A stretch of 47,137 bases of DNA from Flavobacteriales bacterium UBA5081 (GTDB taxonomy: Bacteria; Bacteroidota; Bacteroidia; Flavobacteriales_E; Vicingaceae), in assembly GCA_002415785.1 (NCBI GenBank), contig DIAJ01000030.1, positions 1-47,137 of the forward strand, in the 5' to 3' direction. A program made the position numbers and the translations under genes. The notes beneath the pieces were generated by a model, which saw only the letters and a program-made list of their open reading frames with translations, did no database searches and was not told where the DNA came from. Within the stretch, counting starts at the first letter, position 1. Each line of letters opens with the position of its first letter. Below are positions 30,900 to 38,331 of this stretch, one piece after another.

Positions 30900-31643
30900 T
30901 TGGAAACTATTGTAAAAGAACATGAGCGCAAGGTGGAGATTTGTTATTCACCTGCGCTTTTTCCGGTTTATTATACCAATAAAGATTGCGTAGTAGTTGT
31001 AATTGACATTTTTAGAGCAACTTCTGCCATTTGTACTGCTTTTCAGCACGGTGTGAAGCGAATAATCCCAGTCTCTTCTGTAGATGAAGCCAAAGAGTAT
31101 CAGGCGCAAGGTTATATAGCAGCGGCTGAACGTCATGGTGAAATTGTAGAGGGCTTTGATATAGGTAATTCACCTTTTAGTTATATGAACCCTGCCTTTA
31201 AAGGGAAGGAGGTTGTATTAACAACTACCAATGGTACAAAAGCCATTGAAAGAGCTAAAGCAGCGGATCATATAATTGTCGGTTCCTTTTTAAATATCGA
31301 TGCTGTTTGTCGCTACCTAGAGCGAAAAAACAAGAACGTTATTTTACTTTGTGCAGGTTGGCGAGATCGATACAATATGGAAGACTCGCTTTTTGCAGGA
31401 GCAGTAGTTCATCGTTTAAAAAAGAATCCAATTTTTAAAGGATTAGCTGATTCTTCTTTGGCTGCAGACCATTTGTATGAACTTGCCAAAGGAAACCTAA
31501 ACGATTTTTTAAAGAATACTTCACATAGAAACCGATTAGCGCGTCTAAATTTGGAGGAAGATATTTCTTATTGCTTGCAAGAGAATACGATGGACTTAGT
31601 TCCTGTATACAAAGGCAATGCTTTGGTAATTGAAAATGAATAA
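30900..31643 (+). CDS. ComB-like 2-phosphosulfolactate phosphatase family protein
   Basis: A 247-residue protein starting at a TTG at 30900. The ComB fold is shown by VVVIDIFRATSAICTAFQHGV, AAERHGEIVEGFDIGNSPF, VVLTTTNGTKAIERA and LLCAGWRDRYNMEDSLFAGAVV. ComB removes phosphate from 2-phosphosulfolactate in coenzyme M synthesis. In bacteria of this phylum the family is common although coenzyme M is not expected; a link to sulfolactate or sulfonolipid metabolism is an inference. It lies 4 bp after gcvT and overlaps the next gene's start by 8 bp. Confidence 0.88.
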   Translation: METIVKEHERKVEICYSPALFPVYYTNKDCVVVVIDIFRATSAICTAFQHGVKRIIPVSSVDEAKEYQAQGYIAAAERHGEIVEGFDIGNSPFSYMNPAFKGKEVVLTTTNGTKAIERAKAADHIIVGSFLNIDAVCRYLERKNKNVILLCAGWRDRYNMEDSLFAGAVVHRLKKNPIFKGLADSSLAADHLYELAKGNLNDFLKNTSHRNRLARLNLEEDISYCLQENTMDLVPVYKGNALVIENE

Positions 31644-32619
31644 ACCTAAAAACATAACTGTTTTTATTGCTCTCATTGCTTTGGGTGTACTTTTTCAGTC
31701 TTGGGGGTTTTATGGTCATAGAAGAATTAACAGAATGGCAGTTTTTACACTTCCACCTGAAATGATTGGATTTTACAAGGCCAATATTGAATACGTTACC
31801 GCTCATGCAGTTGATCCGGATAAACGACGTTACGCAGTAGAAGGTGAAGCACCAAAGCACTTTATTGACATTGACCATTTTGCTAAAGAAGGAGAAGATC
31901 CATTTAAAGTAATGCCAAAGTATTGGTATGAAGCTGTCAATAAGTATTCAGAAGATACTTTACAAGCTTATGGAATAGTTCCTTGGCATGTAGCTAATAT
32001 GACACGTTGGTTAACCAAGGCCTTTGAAGAAAAAGATGCCAATAAGATTTTATACTTATCTTCAAATTTAGGACACTATATTGCCGATGCTCATGTTCCA
32101 TTGCATACCACCGAAAATTACAACGGTCAAATGACCGGACAAAAAGGAATTCACGGATTATGGGAGTCAAGAATTCCCGAATTAACTGCCGACGACTACG
32201 ATTACTTAGTGGGCAGAGCAAAGTACATAAAAAGTCCATTAAACGCCATTTGGAAGGCTGTAGAGGAAAGTCATTCACACTTAGATTCAGTACTTTTTAT
32301 CGAAAAAGACTTAACTAGAAAGATCCCTTCTGACCAGAAATACGCTTTTGAAACTCGTGGAATGTCTACTGTTCGACAATATAGTCAAGAGTTTGCCTTA
32401 ACTTACTATCGACGAATGGGCGATATGGTGGAAAGTCGTATGCGAAAATCCATAGAGATGGTGGGAAGCTTATGGTATACAGCATGGGTAAATGCCGGAC
32501 AGCCAAATTTAGATGAACTATTAGGAAAAATTGATCACAAAGAGCTTCAGGAAAAAGAAGAGGAAGAACGTAAATTGCTAGAAGAGAAGAAGGTGAAGAG
32601 TAGGGAGCATGAGGAGTAG
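31636..32619 (+). CDS. S1/P1 nuclease-like zinc phosphoesterase, secreted
   Basis: A 327-residue protein from the ATG at 31636, overlapping the previous gene by 8 bp. The signal peptide ends just before WGFYGHRRINRMAVF, so the mature protein would start with tryptophan, whose backbone binds zinc in S1/P1 nucleases and phospholipase C. Further ligands fit: FIDIDHFAKEG, LGHYIADAHVPLHTTENY and GIHGLWESRIPEL. It would cut single-stranded nucleic acids or phospholipids in the periplasm or outside. The tail is Glu/Lys-rich. Convergent with mnmE with no gap. Confidence 0.88.
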   Translation: MNKPKNITVFIALIALGVLFQSWGFYGHRRINRMAVFTLPPEMIGFYKANIEYVTAHAVDPDKRRYAVEGEAPKHFIDIDHFAKEGEDPFKVMPKYWYEAVNKYSEDTLQAYGIVPWHVANMTRWLTKAFEEKDANKILYLSSNLGHYIADAHVPLHTTENYNGQMTGQKGIHGLWESRIPELTADDYDYLVGRAKYIKSPLNAIWKAVEESHSHLDSVLFIEKDLTRKIPSDQKYAFETRGMSTVRQYSQEFALTYYRRMGDMVESRMRKSIEMVGSLWYTAWVNAGQPNLDELLGKIDHKELQEKEEEERKLLEEKKVKSREHEE

Positions 32620-34011
32620 TTACTTTCCGATACAAAAACTCGAGAAAATGTGTCCTAGAATGTCTCTGTCAATTTCGATAGTCCCTGTAATCTCACCTAA
32701 ATAGTGCAGCGACTGACGAATATCCATTGCCAAAAAGTCACCGGTTATATTTGTATTTAAACCTTCCTGAACTCTTTCGAGTGATTCGGCGGCTTTTTTT
32801 AAAGCTTGAAAGTGTCGCACATTCGTTACCACCAACTGATTGCTTGATTGCATTTTGTCTGCGGCAATTTCTTTAAGTAAATCAGTAAGTTGCTCAATAC
32901 CTTCTTTTTTTAATGCCGAAAGTAAAATCAATTGACTGTCTTTTGGAAATTTTTGACGAAAGGCATTTTGATCTTCTTCCAGTTTGTCGATTTTGTTAGC
33001 TACAACAATCAGTTGTTTGTCTTTCCCCTCAATATGTTTACTAATCTCTTTAATCATTTCATTTACGGCCGATTCATTAGCTTCAATTGAATCGATTAAA
33101 TACAAAATTATGTTGGCCTTTTCCACCATTTCAAAGGTGCGTTTGATGCCAATATTTTCAACAACATCTTCCGTCTCTCGAATTCCTGCAGTATCAATAA
33201 AACGGAAACTAATGCCTCCAATTTTCACTTCATCCTCAATACTGTCTCGAGTAGTACCGGCAATGTCTGAAACAATGGCTTTATCTTCATTCAAAAGTGC
33301 ATTTAGCAAAGTAGACTTACCAACATTCGGCCTTCCAATAATGGCTACTGGAATTCCATTCTTGAGTACATTTCCGGTTGCAAAAGAGTCAATTAGTTGG
33401 CGGAGCATTTTAAGTATTCCCGCGACCAGCTCTTTTAAGTCATCTCTGTCGGCAAATTCCACATCCTCTTCGGCAAAATCGAGTTCCAGCTCAATCATAG
33501 AGGTAAAGTGTATTAACTCTTCTCTTAATTCTCTGATCTTATCAGAGAAACCGCCGCGCATTTGATTTAAAGCTACATCGTGAGCGGCTTTGCTTTCTGA
33601 AGCGATTAAGTCAGCCACGGCTTCCGCTTGAGTCAAGTCCATTTTTCCATTAAAAAAAGCTCTTTGTGTATATTCTCCGGGGTTAGCCATACGAGCACCT
33701 TTGTCTAATAGCAACTCTAAAAGCTGATTGATAATGTAAGGAGAACCATGGCAGGATATTTCAACTACATCTTCACCGGTGTAAGAATGGGGAGCTTTAA
33801 ATAGACTTAATAAAACTTCATCTAAAGTTTCATCACCTTTTATAATCTCACCAAAATGCAGTGTCTGACCTTTTTGTTTTTTTAAATCTTTGCCCTTAAA
33901 AATAGACTGAACAATATCAATTGATCTTTTTCCTGAAAGTCTTATAACTCCTATAGCTCCCGAACCTGAAGGAGTTGAAAGTGCACAAATGGTATCTTCC
34001 GACTGTATCAT
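32620..34011 (-). CDS. mnmE: tRNA modification GTPase MnmE
   Basis: A 463-residue protein starting at the ATG at 34011, chosen because it lies right after a good promoter and gives the normal MnmE N-terminus SEDTICALSTPSGSGAIGVIRLSG. The central G domain has P-loop GRPNVGKSTLLNALL, G2/G3 region IAGTTRDS then DTAGIRET, and G4 NKID. It ends FCIGK, the required C-terminal C(I/L)GK motif. With MnmG it makes the cmnm5U34 wobble modification of tRNAs. A leaderless transcript is likely. Confidence 0.96.
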   Translation of the reverse strand: MIQSEDTICALSTPSGSGAIGVIRLSGKRSIDIVQSIFKGKDLKKQKGQTLHFGEIIKGDETLDEVLLSLFKAPHSYTGEDVVEISCHGSPYIINQLLELLLDKGARMANPGEYTQRAFFNGKMDLTQAEAVADLIASESKAAHDVALNQMRGGFSDKIRELREELIHFTSMIELELDFAEEDVEFADRDDLKELVAGILKMLRQLIDSFATGNVLKNGIPVAIIGRPNVGKSTLLNALLNEDKAIVSDIAGTTRDSIEDEVKIGGISFRFIDTAGIRETEDVVENIGIKRTFEMVEKANIILYLIDSIEANESAVNEMIKEISKHIEGKDKQLIVVANKIDKLEEDQNAFRQKFPKDSQLILLSALKKEGIEQLTDLLKEIAADKMQSSNQLVVTNVRHFQALKKAAESLERVQEGLNTNITGDFLAMDIRQSLHYLGEITGTIEIDRDILGHIFSSFCIGK

Positions 34012-34015
34012 TTTG

Positions 34016-34043
34016 CAAAAGTAAAGAAAGGGAAGAAGTTCAA
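34016..34043 (-). promoter_or_regulatory. mnmE promoter, leaderless geometry
   Basis: On the minus strand TTG (34041-34043), a 17-nt spacer and TACTTTTG (34016-34023). Only the four bases CAAA separate the -7 box from the ATG at 34011, so transcription should start at the start codon. Confidence 0.6.
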
Positions 34044-34110
34044 ATATAAAATACAATCTTAACATCTAGTTAATATTACATATTGACCTTCGCTTTAAAT
34101 TAATTTATGA

Positions 34111-35229
34111 ATGAGTAGACAGAAATACGCTGATTTCCTTGCACTAAGAAATATTGTCTTAGAGCTTTTTGACTTCTTTAAATCAGAAAAGAAGTTTTTA
34201 ATGTTAGTAATAGCATTAATTTTAATTGCCGTTTTTATTGCACCATATAGTTCAGCAGCCATGTGGTTTGGGTTTTTATTGGCGGCTTATTCAGCAGTAG
34301 CTAACGACAGTATTCAAACTATTGGAACTTTTATTGTTTCTAATAAAAAGCAACCCTGGTATTTGTTGTGGGCTTATATAGGAGCTATTTTCGTGATTAC
34401 GGTTACTTACAGTTACTTCGTATTTGATGGAGATGTGTCTTACCAAAGATTACATACTCCAGGTCTAGATCAAGCACCCCAAAGCTTTACATTTTTGCAA
34501 TTACTGGCGCCAATAATTCTTATTGTGCTTACTCGAATGAGGATGCCGGTTTCAACTACTTTTCTATTACTTACCGTTTTCTCTACACAGGCGTCTACTA
34601 TTTTTAGTGTATTAACGAAAAGTGTATCCGGTTATATTGTTGCTTTTTTAACTGCAATTGTAGTATGGTTTGCCATTCGTAAATTGGTAAAAGCAAAGTT
34701 TAAAGGTCAGCCACATTTTTTATGGTATGTCTTTCAGTGGATTACTTCCGGTGCTTTATGGTCGGTTTGGGTAATGCAAGATGCTGCAAATATTGCTGTG
34801 TTCCTTCCTAGAACACTCGATTTAGGACAATTTGTAATTTTTACTGCAGTAATTTTTTTCGGTTTAGGATTACTTTTTTATCTAAAAGGAGATCGAATTC
34901 AGAAGATTGTCAACGAGAAATCGGGAATATCAGACATTCGGTCAGCTACTATGGTTGATTTTGTATATGCATTGATTCTAATTTATTTTAAGCAAATTAG
35001 CGAAATACCTATGAGTACGACTTGGGTCTTTTTAGGTCTTTTAGCTGGAAGAGAATTGGCTATTTCAATCACAAAAAAGAGATATAATAAAAGGGTAATC
35101 AGTTCAAAAAGAACATTTGTAATGTTATCGAAAGATTTGTTAATGGCGGGAATCGGACTTTTGGTAAGCTTGGTGTTGGCAATTGCTATTAATGAAAAAA
35201 TGAGAGATGAATTTCTTTCACTTTTCTAG
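34111..35229 (+). CDS. PiT-like phosphate permease relative
   Basis: A 372-residue polytopic membrane protein with about ten helices. Two PiT-family half-motifs are recognisable: AYSAVANDSIQTIGTFI (compare G-A-N-D-x-A-N-x-x-G-T) and RMRMPVSTTFLLLTV. A second repeat has WVMQDAANIAVFLPR and ISEIPMSTTWVFLGLLAGRELAI. The paired ND/AN and PxSTT motifs are the inverted-repeat signature of inorganic phosphate permeases. The overall sequence is divergent, so the transported ion is uncertain. It is divergent from mnmE and followed by acpH-like. Confidence 0.7.
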   Translation: MSRQKYADFLALRNIVLELFDFFKSEKKFLMLVIALILIAVFIAPYSSAAMWFGFLLAAYSAVANDSIQTIGTFIVSNKKQPWYLLWAYIGAIFVITVTYSYFVFDGDVSYQRLHTPGLDQAPQSFTFLQLLAPIILIVLTRMRMPVSTTFLLLTVFSTQASTIFSVLTKSVSGYIVAFLTAIVVWFAIRKLVKAKFKGQPHFLWYVFQWITSGALWSVWVMQDAANIAVFLPRTLDLGQFVIFTAVIFFGLGLLFYLKGDRIQKIVNEKSGISDIRSATMVDFVYALILIYFKQISEIPMSTTWVFLGLLAGRELAISITKKRYNKRVISSKRTFVMLSKDLLMAGIGLLVSLVLAIAINEKMRDEFLSLF

Positions 35230-35263
35230 AAGCAAGTAGAGCGCTATTGAGTATTTTTAACCG

Positions 35264-35851
35264 ATGAATCATTTAGCGCACTTATACCTTTCACAAACCA
35301 ATGTTGACTTAATGGTGGGGAATTTTATTGCCGATCGAGTGAAGGGAAAAGACTTATTAAATTACAGTGAAAGTGTTCAAAAAGGGATTGAAATGCATCG
35401 TGCAATAGATACCTTTACTGATGAACATGCGGTGGTGATGAAAAGTAAAAAGCGTTTATTTCCCGTATACCATAAATATGCTGCTGTAATTGTAGATATG
35501 TTTTACGACCATATTCTAGCTAAAAACTGGGAGGAGTATTCGCCAATATCTTTAAAGTTGTTTGCACAAAACACCTATAAAGTTTTACAGGCAAGGGTAG
35601 GGGAAATGCCAAAATCTTCACAGCGAATATTATTTTATATGTCAACCGGAGATTGGCTAACAGCTTATGCTACTGAAGAAGGCATGAATCGTGCCTTAGG
35701 AGGTCTAGCTAGTCGTGCAAAATTTGATTCTAAAATGGAGTATGCAAGCATTGATTTAATGAGAGATTATGCGCTTTATGAAGAAGAGTTTACAGCTTTT
35801 TTTAAAGAGTTAGTTGCCTTTAGTGCTAGGTATAGTCGCAGTGACGATTGA
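35264..35851 (+). CDS. ACP phosphodiesterase (AcpH-like)
   Basis: A 195-residue helical protein of the AcpH/DUF479 family, which cleaves the 4'-phosphopantetheine arm from acyl carrier protein. Family motifs: MNHLAHLYLSQTNVDLMVGN, NFIADRVKGKDL, GIEMHRAIDTFTDEHAVV and VDMFYDHILAKNW, whose His and Asp residues form an HD-like metal site. Length is typical of AcpH. It lies 34 bp after the PiT-like gene and may share its transcript. Confidence 0.9.
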   Translation: MNHLAHLYLSQTNVDLMVGNFIADRVKGKDLLNYSESVQKGIEMHRAIDTFTDEHAVVMKSKKRLFPVYHKYAAVIVDMFYDHILAKNWEEYSPISLKLFAQNTYKVLQARVGEMPKSSQRILFYMSTGDWLTAYATEEGMNRALGGLASRAKFDSKMEYASIDLMRDYALYEEEFTAFFKELVAFSARYSRSDD

Positions 35852-36002
35852 CAGTAAAAACACTCTAATAAATTTTAAGGTTTTATATACGATTCTTTTA
35901 AAGAAATAGTATCATCATAAGTAGTATATTGTTCATAATGAAATTATCTCATTTTTTGAGAAGCAAAAATTTATTTCATATTTCTAGTTTCGTATTTCTG
36001 AT

Positions 36003-36031
36003 TTGGATGAGTTTTAGCTTGCTTACTTTTG
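36003..36031 (+). promoter_or_regulatory. rarA promoter
   Basis: TTG at 36003-36005, an 18-nt spacer and TACTTTTG at 36024-36031, an exact Bacteroidota consensus, 16 bases before the rarA ATG. It follows a 196-bp spacer (35852-36047) that is otherwise featureless and AT-rich. Confidence 0.6.
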
Positions 36032-36047
36032 CATAAAAACAGGAACT

Positions 36048-37319
36048 ATGAACATTCCATTGGCAGAGAGAATGCGCCCAAAAACGCTAAAGGACTACAT
36101 TGGACAGAAACATTTAGTTGGAGAAGGTGCTATTTTGCGTTCGCTTATAGAAAAAGAAATGGTTCCTTCAATGATTTTATGGGGTAGTCCCGGAATTGGG
36201 AAAACAACATTAGCTCAAATTATAGCCAATACAGTTAAACGACCTTTTTTCACTCTAAGTGCTATAAACAGTGGAGTAAAAGATGTTAGAGAGGTTATTG
36301 AAAAAGCCAAAAAACAACAGTTTTTTGGCACTAATAATCCCATATTATTTATCGACGAGATTCATCGCTTTAGCAAATCACAGCAAGACTCATTGTTAGG
36401 AGCTGTTGAAAATGGAACCATTACTCTGATAGGAGCAACTACTGAAAATCCATCTTTTGAAGTGATCTCTGCTTTATTGAGCCGATGCCAAGTGTATACT
36501 TTAGAACCATTAAGTAAAGAGGAGTTACTTAAGTTAGTAGAGGATGCCATTAAAAAAGATGATTTTTTAAGCAAGCGAAATATTCAAATTGAAGAAAGCG
36601 ATATGTTGCTTCGACTTTCCGGAGGTGATGCACGTAAGTTGTTAAATCTTTTGGACTTAGTTGTAAATAATCAGCAAGGAGATGTAATTATTAACAACGA
36701 GAAGGTTAAGTCAATTGCACAGCAGAATATCGCTCAATATGATAAAGACGGAGAGCAACATTACGATATTATTTCTGCTTTTATCAAGTCAATTCGCGGC
36801 AGCGACCCTAATGCAGGAGTATACTGGTTAGCAAGAATGATTGAAGGAGGAGAAGATCCTAAGTTTATTGCCCGCCGATTAATTATTTTGGCTGCTGAAG
36901 ACATCGGAAATGCAAATCCAACGGCTTTGGTAATCGCCAACAATTGCTTTCAAGCTATAAATGTGGTTGGTTGGCCGGAATCGAGAATTATTTTGTCGCA
37001 ATGCGTTACTTATTTGGCTTCTTCGCCAAAAAGCAATGCTGCCTATATGGCAATTAATAATGCTCAAGCAGAAGTGAGAAACAGTGGCAATTTAAGCGTT
37101 CCTTTAAACCTAAGAAATGCACCTACCAAACTGATGAAGGAACTGGATTATGGCAAAGATTATAAATACAGTCACGATTATCCGAACAATTTTGCTTTCC
37201 AAGAGTTTTTACCTGAATCGGTTGAAAATAAGCAGTTTTATAGCCCCGGAAATAATGCGAGAGAGAATGAAATGCGCAAACGACTTAAGACACTATGGCA
37301 AGAAAAGTATGGATATTAA
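36048..37319 (+). CDS. rarA: Replication-associated recombination protein RarA
   Basis: A 423-residue AAA+ ATPase of the RarA/MgsA/WRNIP1 family, which acts at stalled replication forks. It starts PLAERMRPKTLKDYIGQKHLVG. Walker A is GSPGIGKTT at residues 46-54, Walker B is ILFIDEIHRF at about 99-108, with sensor 1 IGATTENPSF and the arginine-finger region LLSRC. The C-terminal half (SIRGSDPNAGVYWLARMIEGGEDPKF, divided across the oligomerisation domain) is the MgsA-type tetramerisation region. Monocistronic with its own promoter. Confidence 0.95.
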   Translation: MNIPLAERMRPKTLKDYIGQKHLVGEGAILRSLIEKEMVPSMILWGSPGIGKTTLAQIIANTVKRPFFTLSAINSGVKDVREVIEKAKKQQFFGTNNPILFIDEIHRFSKSQQDSLLGAVENGTITLIGATTENPSFEVISALLSRCQVYTLEPLSKEELLKLVEDAIKKDDFLSKRNIQIEESDMLLRLSGGDARKLLNLLDLVVNNQQGDVIINNEKVKSIAQQNIAQYDKDGEQHYDIISAFIKSIRGSDPNAGVYWLARMIEGGEDPKFIARRLIILAAEDIGNANPTALVIANNCFQAINVVGWPESRIILSQCVTYLASSPKSNAAYMAINNAQAEVRNSGNLSVPLNLRNAPTKLMKELDYGKDYKYSHDYPNNFAFQEFLPESVENKQFYSPGNNARENEMRKRLKTLWQEKYGY

Positions 37320-37337
37320 AAAGAAAAAAAATCTGCC

Positions 37338-37368
37338 TTGCATCTAAAAAGTCAAAAGCATAATTTTG
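37338..37368 (+). promoter_or_regulatory. sucD promoter
   Basis: TTG at 37338-37340, a 20-nt spacer and TAATTTTG at 37361-37368, an exact consensus match. The start codon lies about 37 bases downstream, so this gene has a normal 5' leader. Confidence 0.6.
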
Positions 37369-37405
37369 GAGCCCATTAATAAGAGAAAATAAACCACGAA
37401 ATTCA

Positions 37406-38278
37406 ATGAGTGTATTAGTAAATAAAGATTCAAAAGTAATTGTTCAGGGATTTACCGGAAGTGAAGGAACTTTCCATGCTGAGCAAATGATTGAGTATGG
37501 AACCAATGTAGTTGGAGGTGTAACTCCCGGAAAAGGCGGTCAAACTCATTTAGATCGTCCTGTGTTTAATACAGTAGAGCAAGCTGTGAAAGAAGCTGGA
37601 GCAGATGTTTCTGTGATTTTTGTTCCCCCTCCATTTGCCGCAGATGCGATTATGGAAGCTGCTGATGCCGGAATAAAAGTAATCATTTGTATTACGGAAG
37701 GTATTCCAACTAGAGATATGATTCAGGTGAAAGAATATTTAAGCGGAAAAGATTGTCGCTTAGTAGGTCCGAACTGCCCTGGAGTAATCACACCAGGAGA
37801 AGCAAAAGTGGGAATTATGCCCGGCTTTATTCACAATCCGGGTAAAATCGGAATCGTTTCTCGCTCTGGAACATTAACTTATGAAGCAGTTGATCAAGTA
37901 ACCAAAGCAGGTATGGGACAATCTACTTGTATTGGTATTGGTGGTGACCCAATTATTGGAACAACTACTAAAGAAGCTGTTGAGTTGTTGATGAACGATC
38001 CGGATACTGAAGGAATCATTATGATTGGTGAAATTGGAGGTTCTATGGAAGCTGATGCAGCACGCTGGATTAAAGAAAACGGAACAAAGCCTGTTGTAGG
38101 TTTTATTGCCGGTCAAACAGCACCTGCAGGAAGAACAATGGGACATGCCGGAGCCATTATTGGTGGAGCTGAAGATACGGCTGCTGCTAAAATGGAAATT
38201 ATGAGAGAGTGTGGTATTCACGTTGTGGAATCACCTGCTGTAATTGGTAAAACAATGGTTGAAGCTTTAAAAAAATAA
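37406..38278 (+). CDS. sucD: Succinate-CoA ligase alpha subunit
   Basis: A 290-residue protein that with SucC converts succinyl-CoA to succinate with nucleotide triphosphate formation in the TCA cycle. The N-terminal CoA-binding Rossmann domain has VQGFTGSEGTFHAEQMIEYG and GGVTPGKGGQTHL. The ligase domain carries VSRSGTLTYEAVDQ, GIGGDPIIGTT and the phosphohistidine loop GRTMGHAGAIIGG at about residues 242-254. sucC is not adjacent, which is common in this phylum. It has its own promoter and a strong terminator after it. Confidence 0.96.
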   Translation: MSVLVNKDSKVIVQGFTGSEGTFHAEQMIEYGTNVVGGVTPGKGGQTHLDRPVFNTVEQAVKEAGADVSVIFVPPPFAADAIMEAADAGIKVIICITEGIPTRDMIQVKEYLSGKDCRLVGPNCPGVITPGEAKVGIMPGFIHNPGKIGIVSRSGTLTYEAVDQVTKAGMGQSTCIGIGGDPIIGTTTKEAVELLMNDPDTEGIIMIGEIGGSMEADAARWIKENGTKPVVGFIAGQTAPAGRTMGHAGAIIGGAEDTAAAKMEIMRECGIHVVESPAVIGKTMVEALKK

Positions 38279-38298
38279 GTTTTTCATTTTTTTATTTT

Positions 38299-38331
38299 AA
38301 GCCTCACTCAATTTTGAGTGAGGCTTTTTTT
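38299..38331. terminator. Bidirectional Rho-independent terminator
   Basis: AAGCCTCACTCA (38299-38310) pairs with TGAGTGAGGCTT (38315-38326) around a short T-rich loop, followed by a T-run on the plus strand and preceded by an A/T-rich run (38287-38298) that is T-rich enough to serve the other strand poorly. It lies between the convergent sucD and PBP1A genes. Confidence 0.85.

Noticed and set aside
35852..36047. Possible small RNA gene in the spacer before rarA
   Set aside because: AT-rich with no stem of useful length and no terminator; only the rarA promoter is supported.
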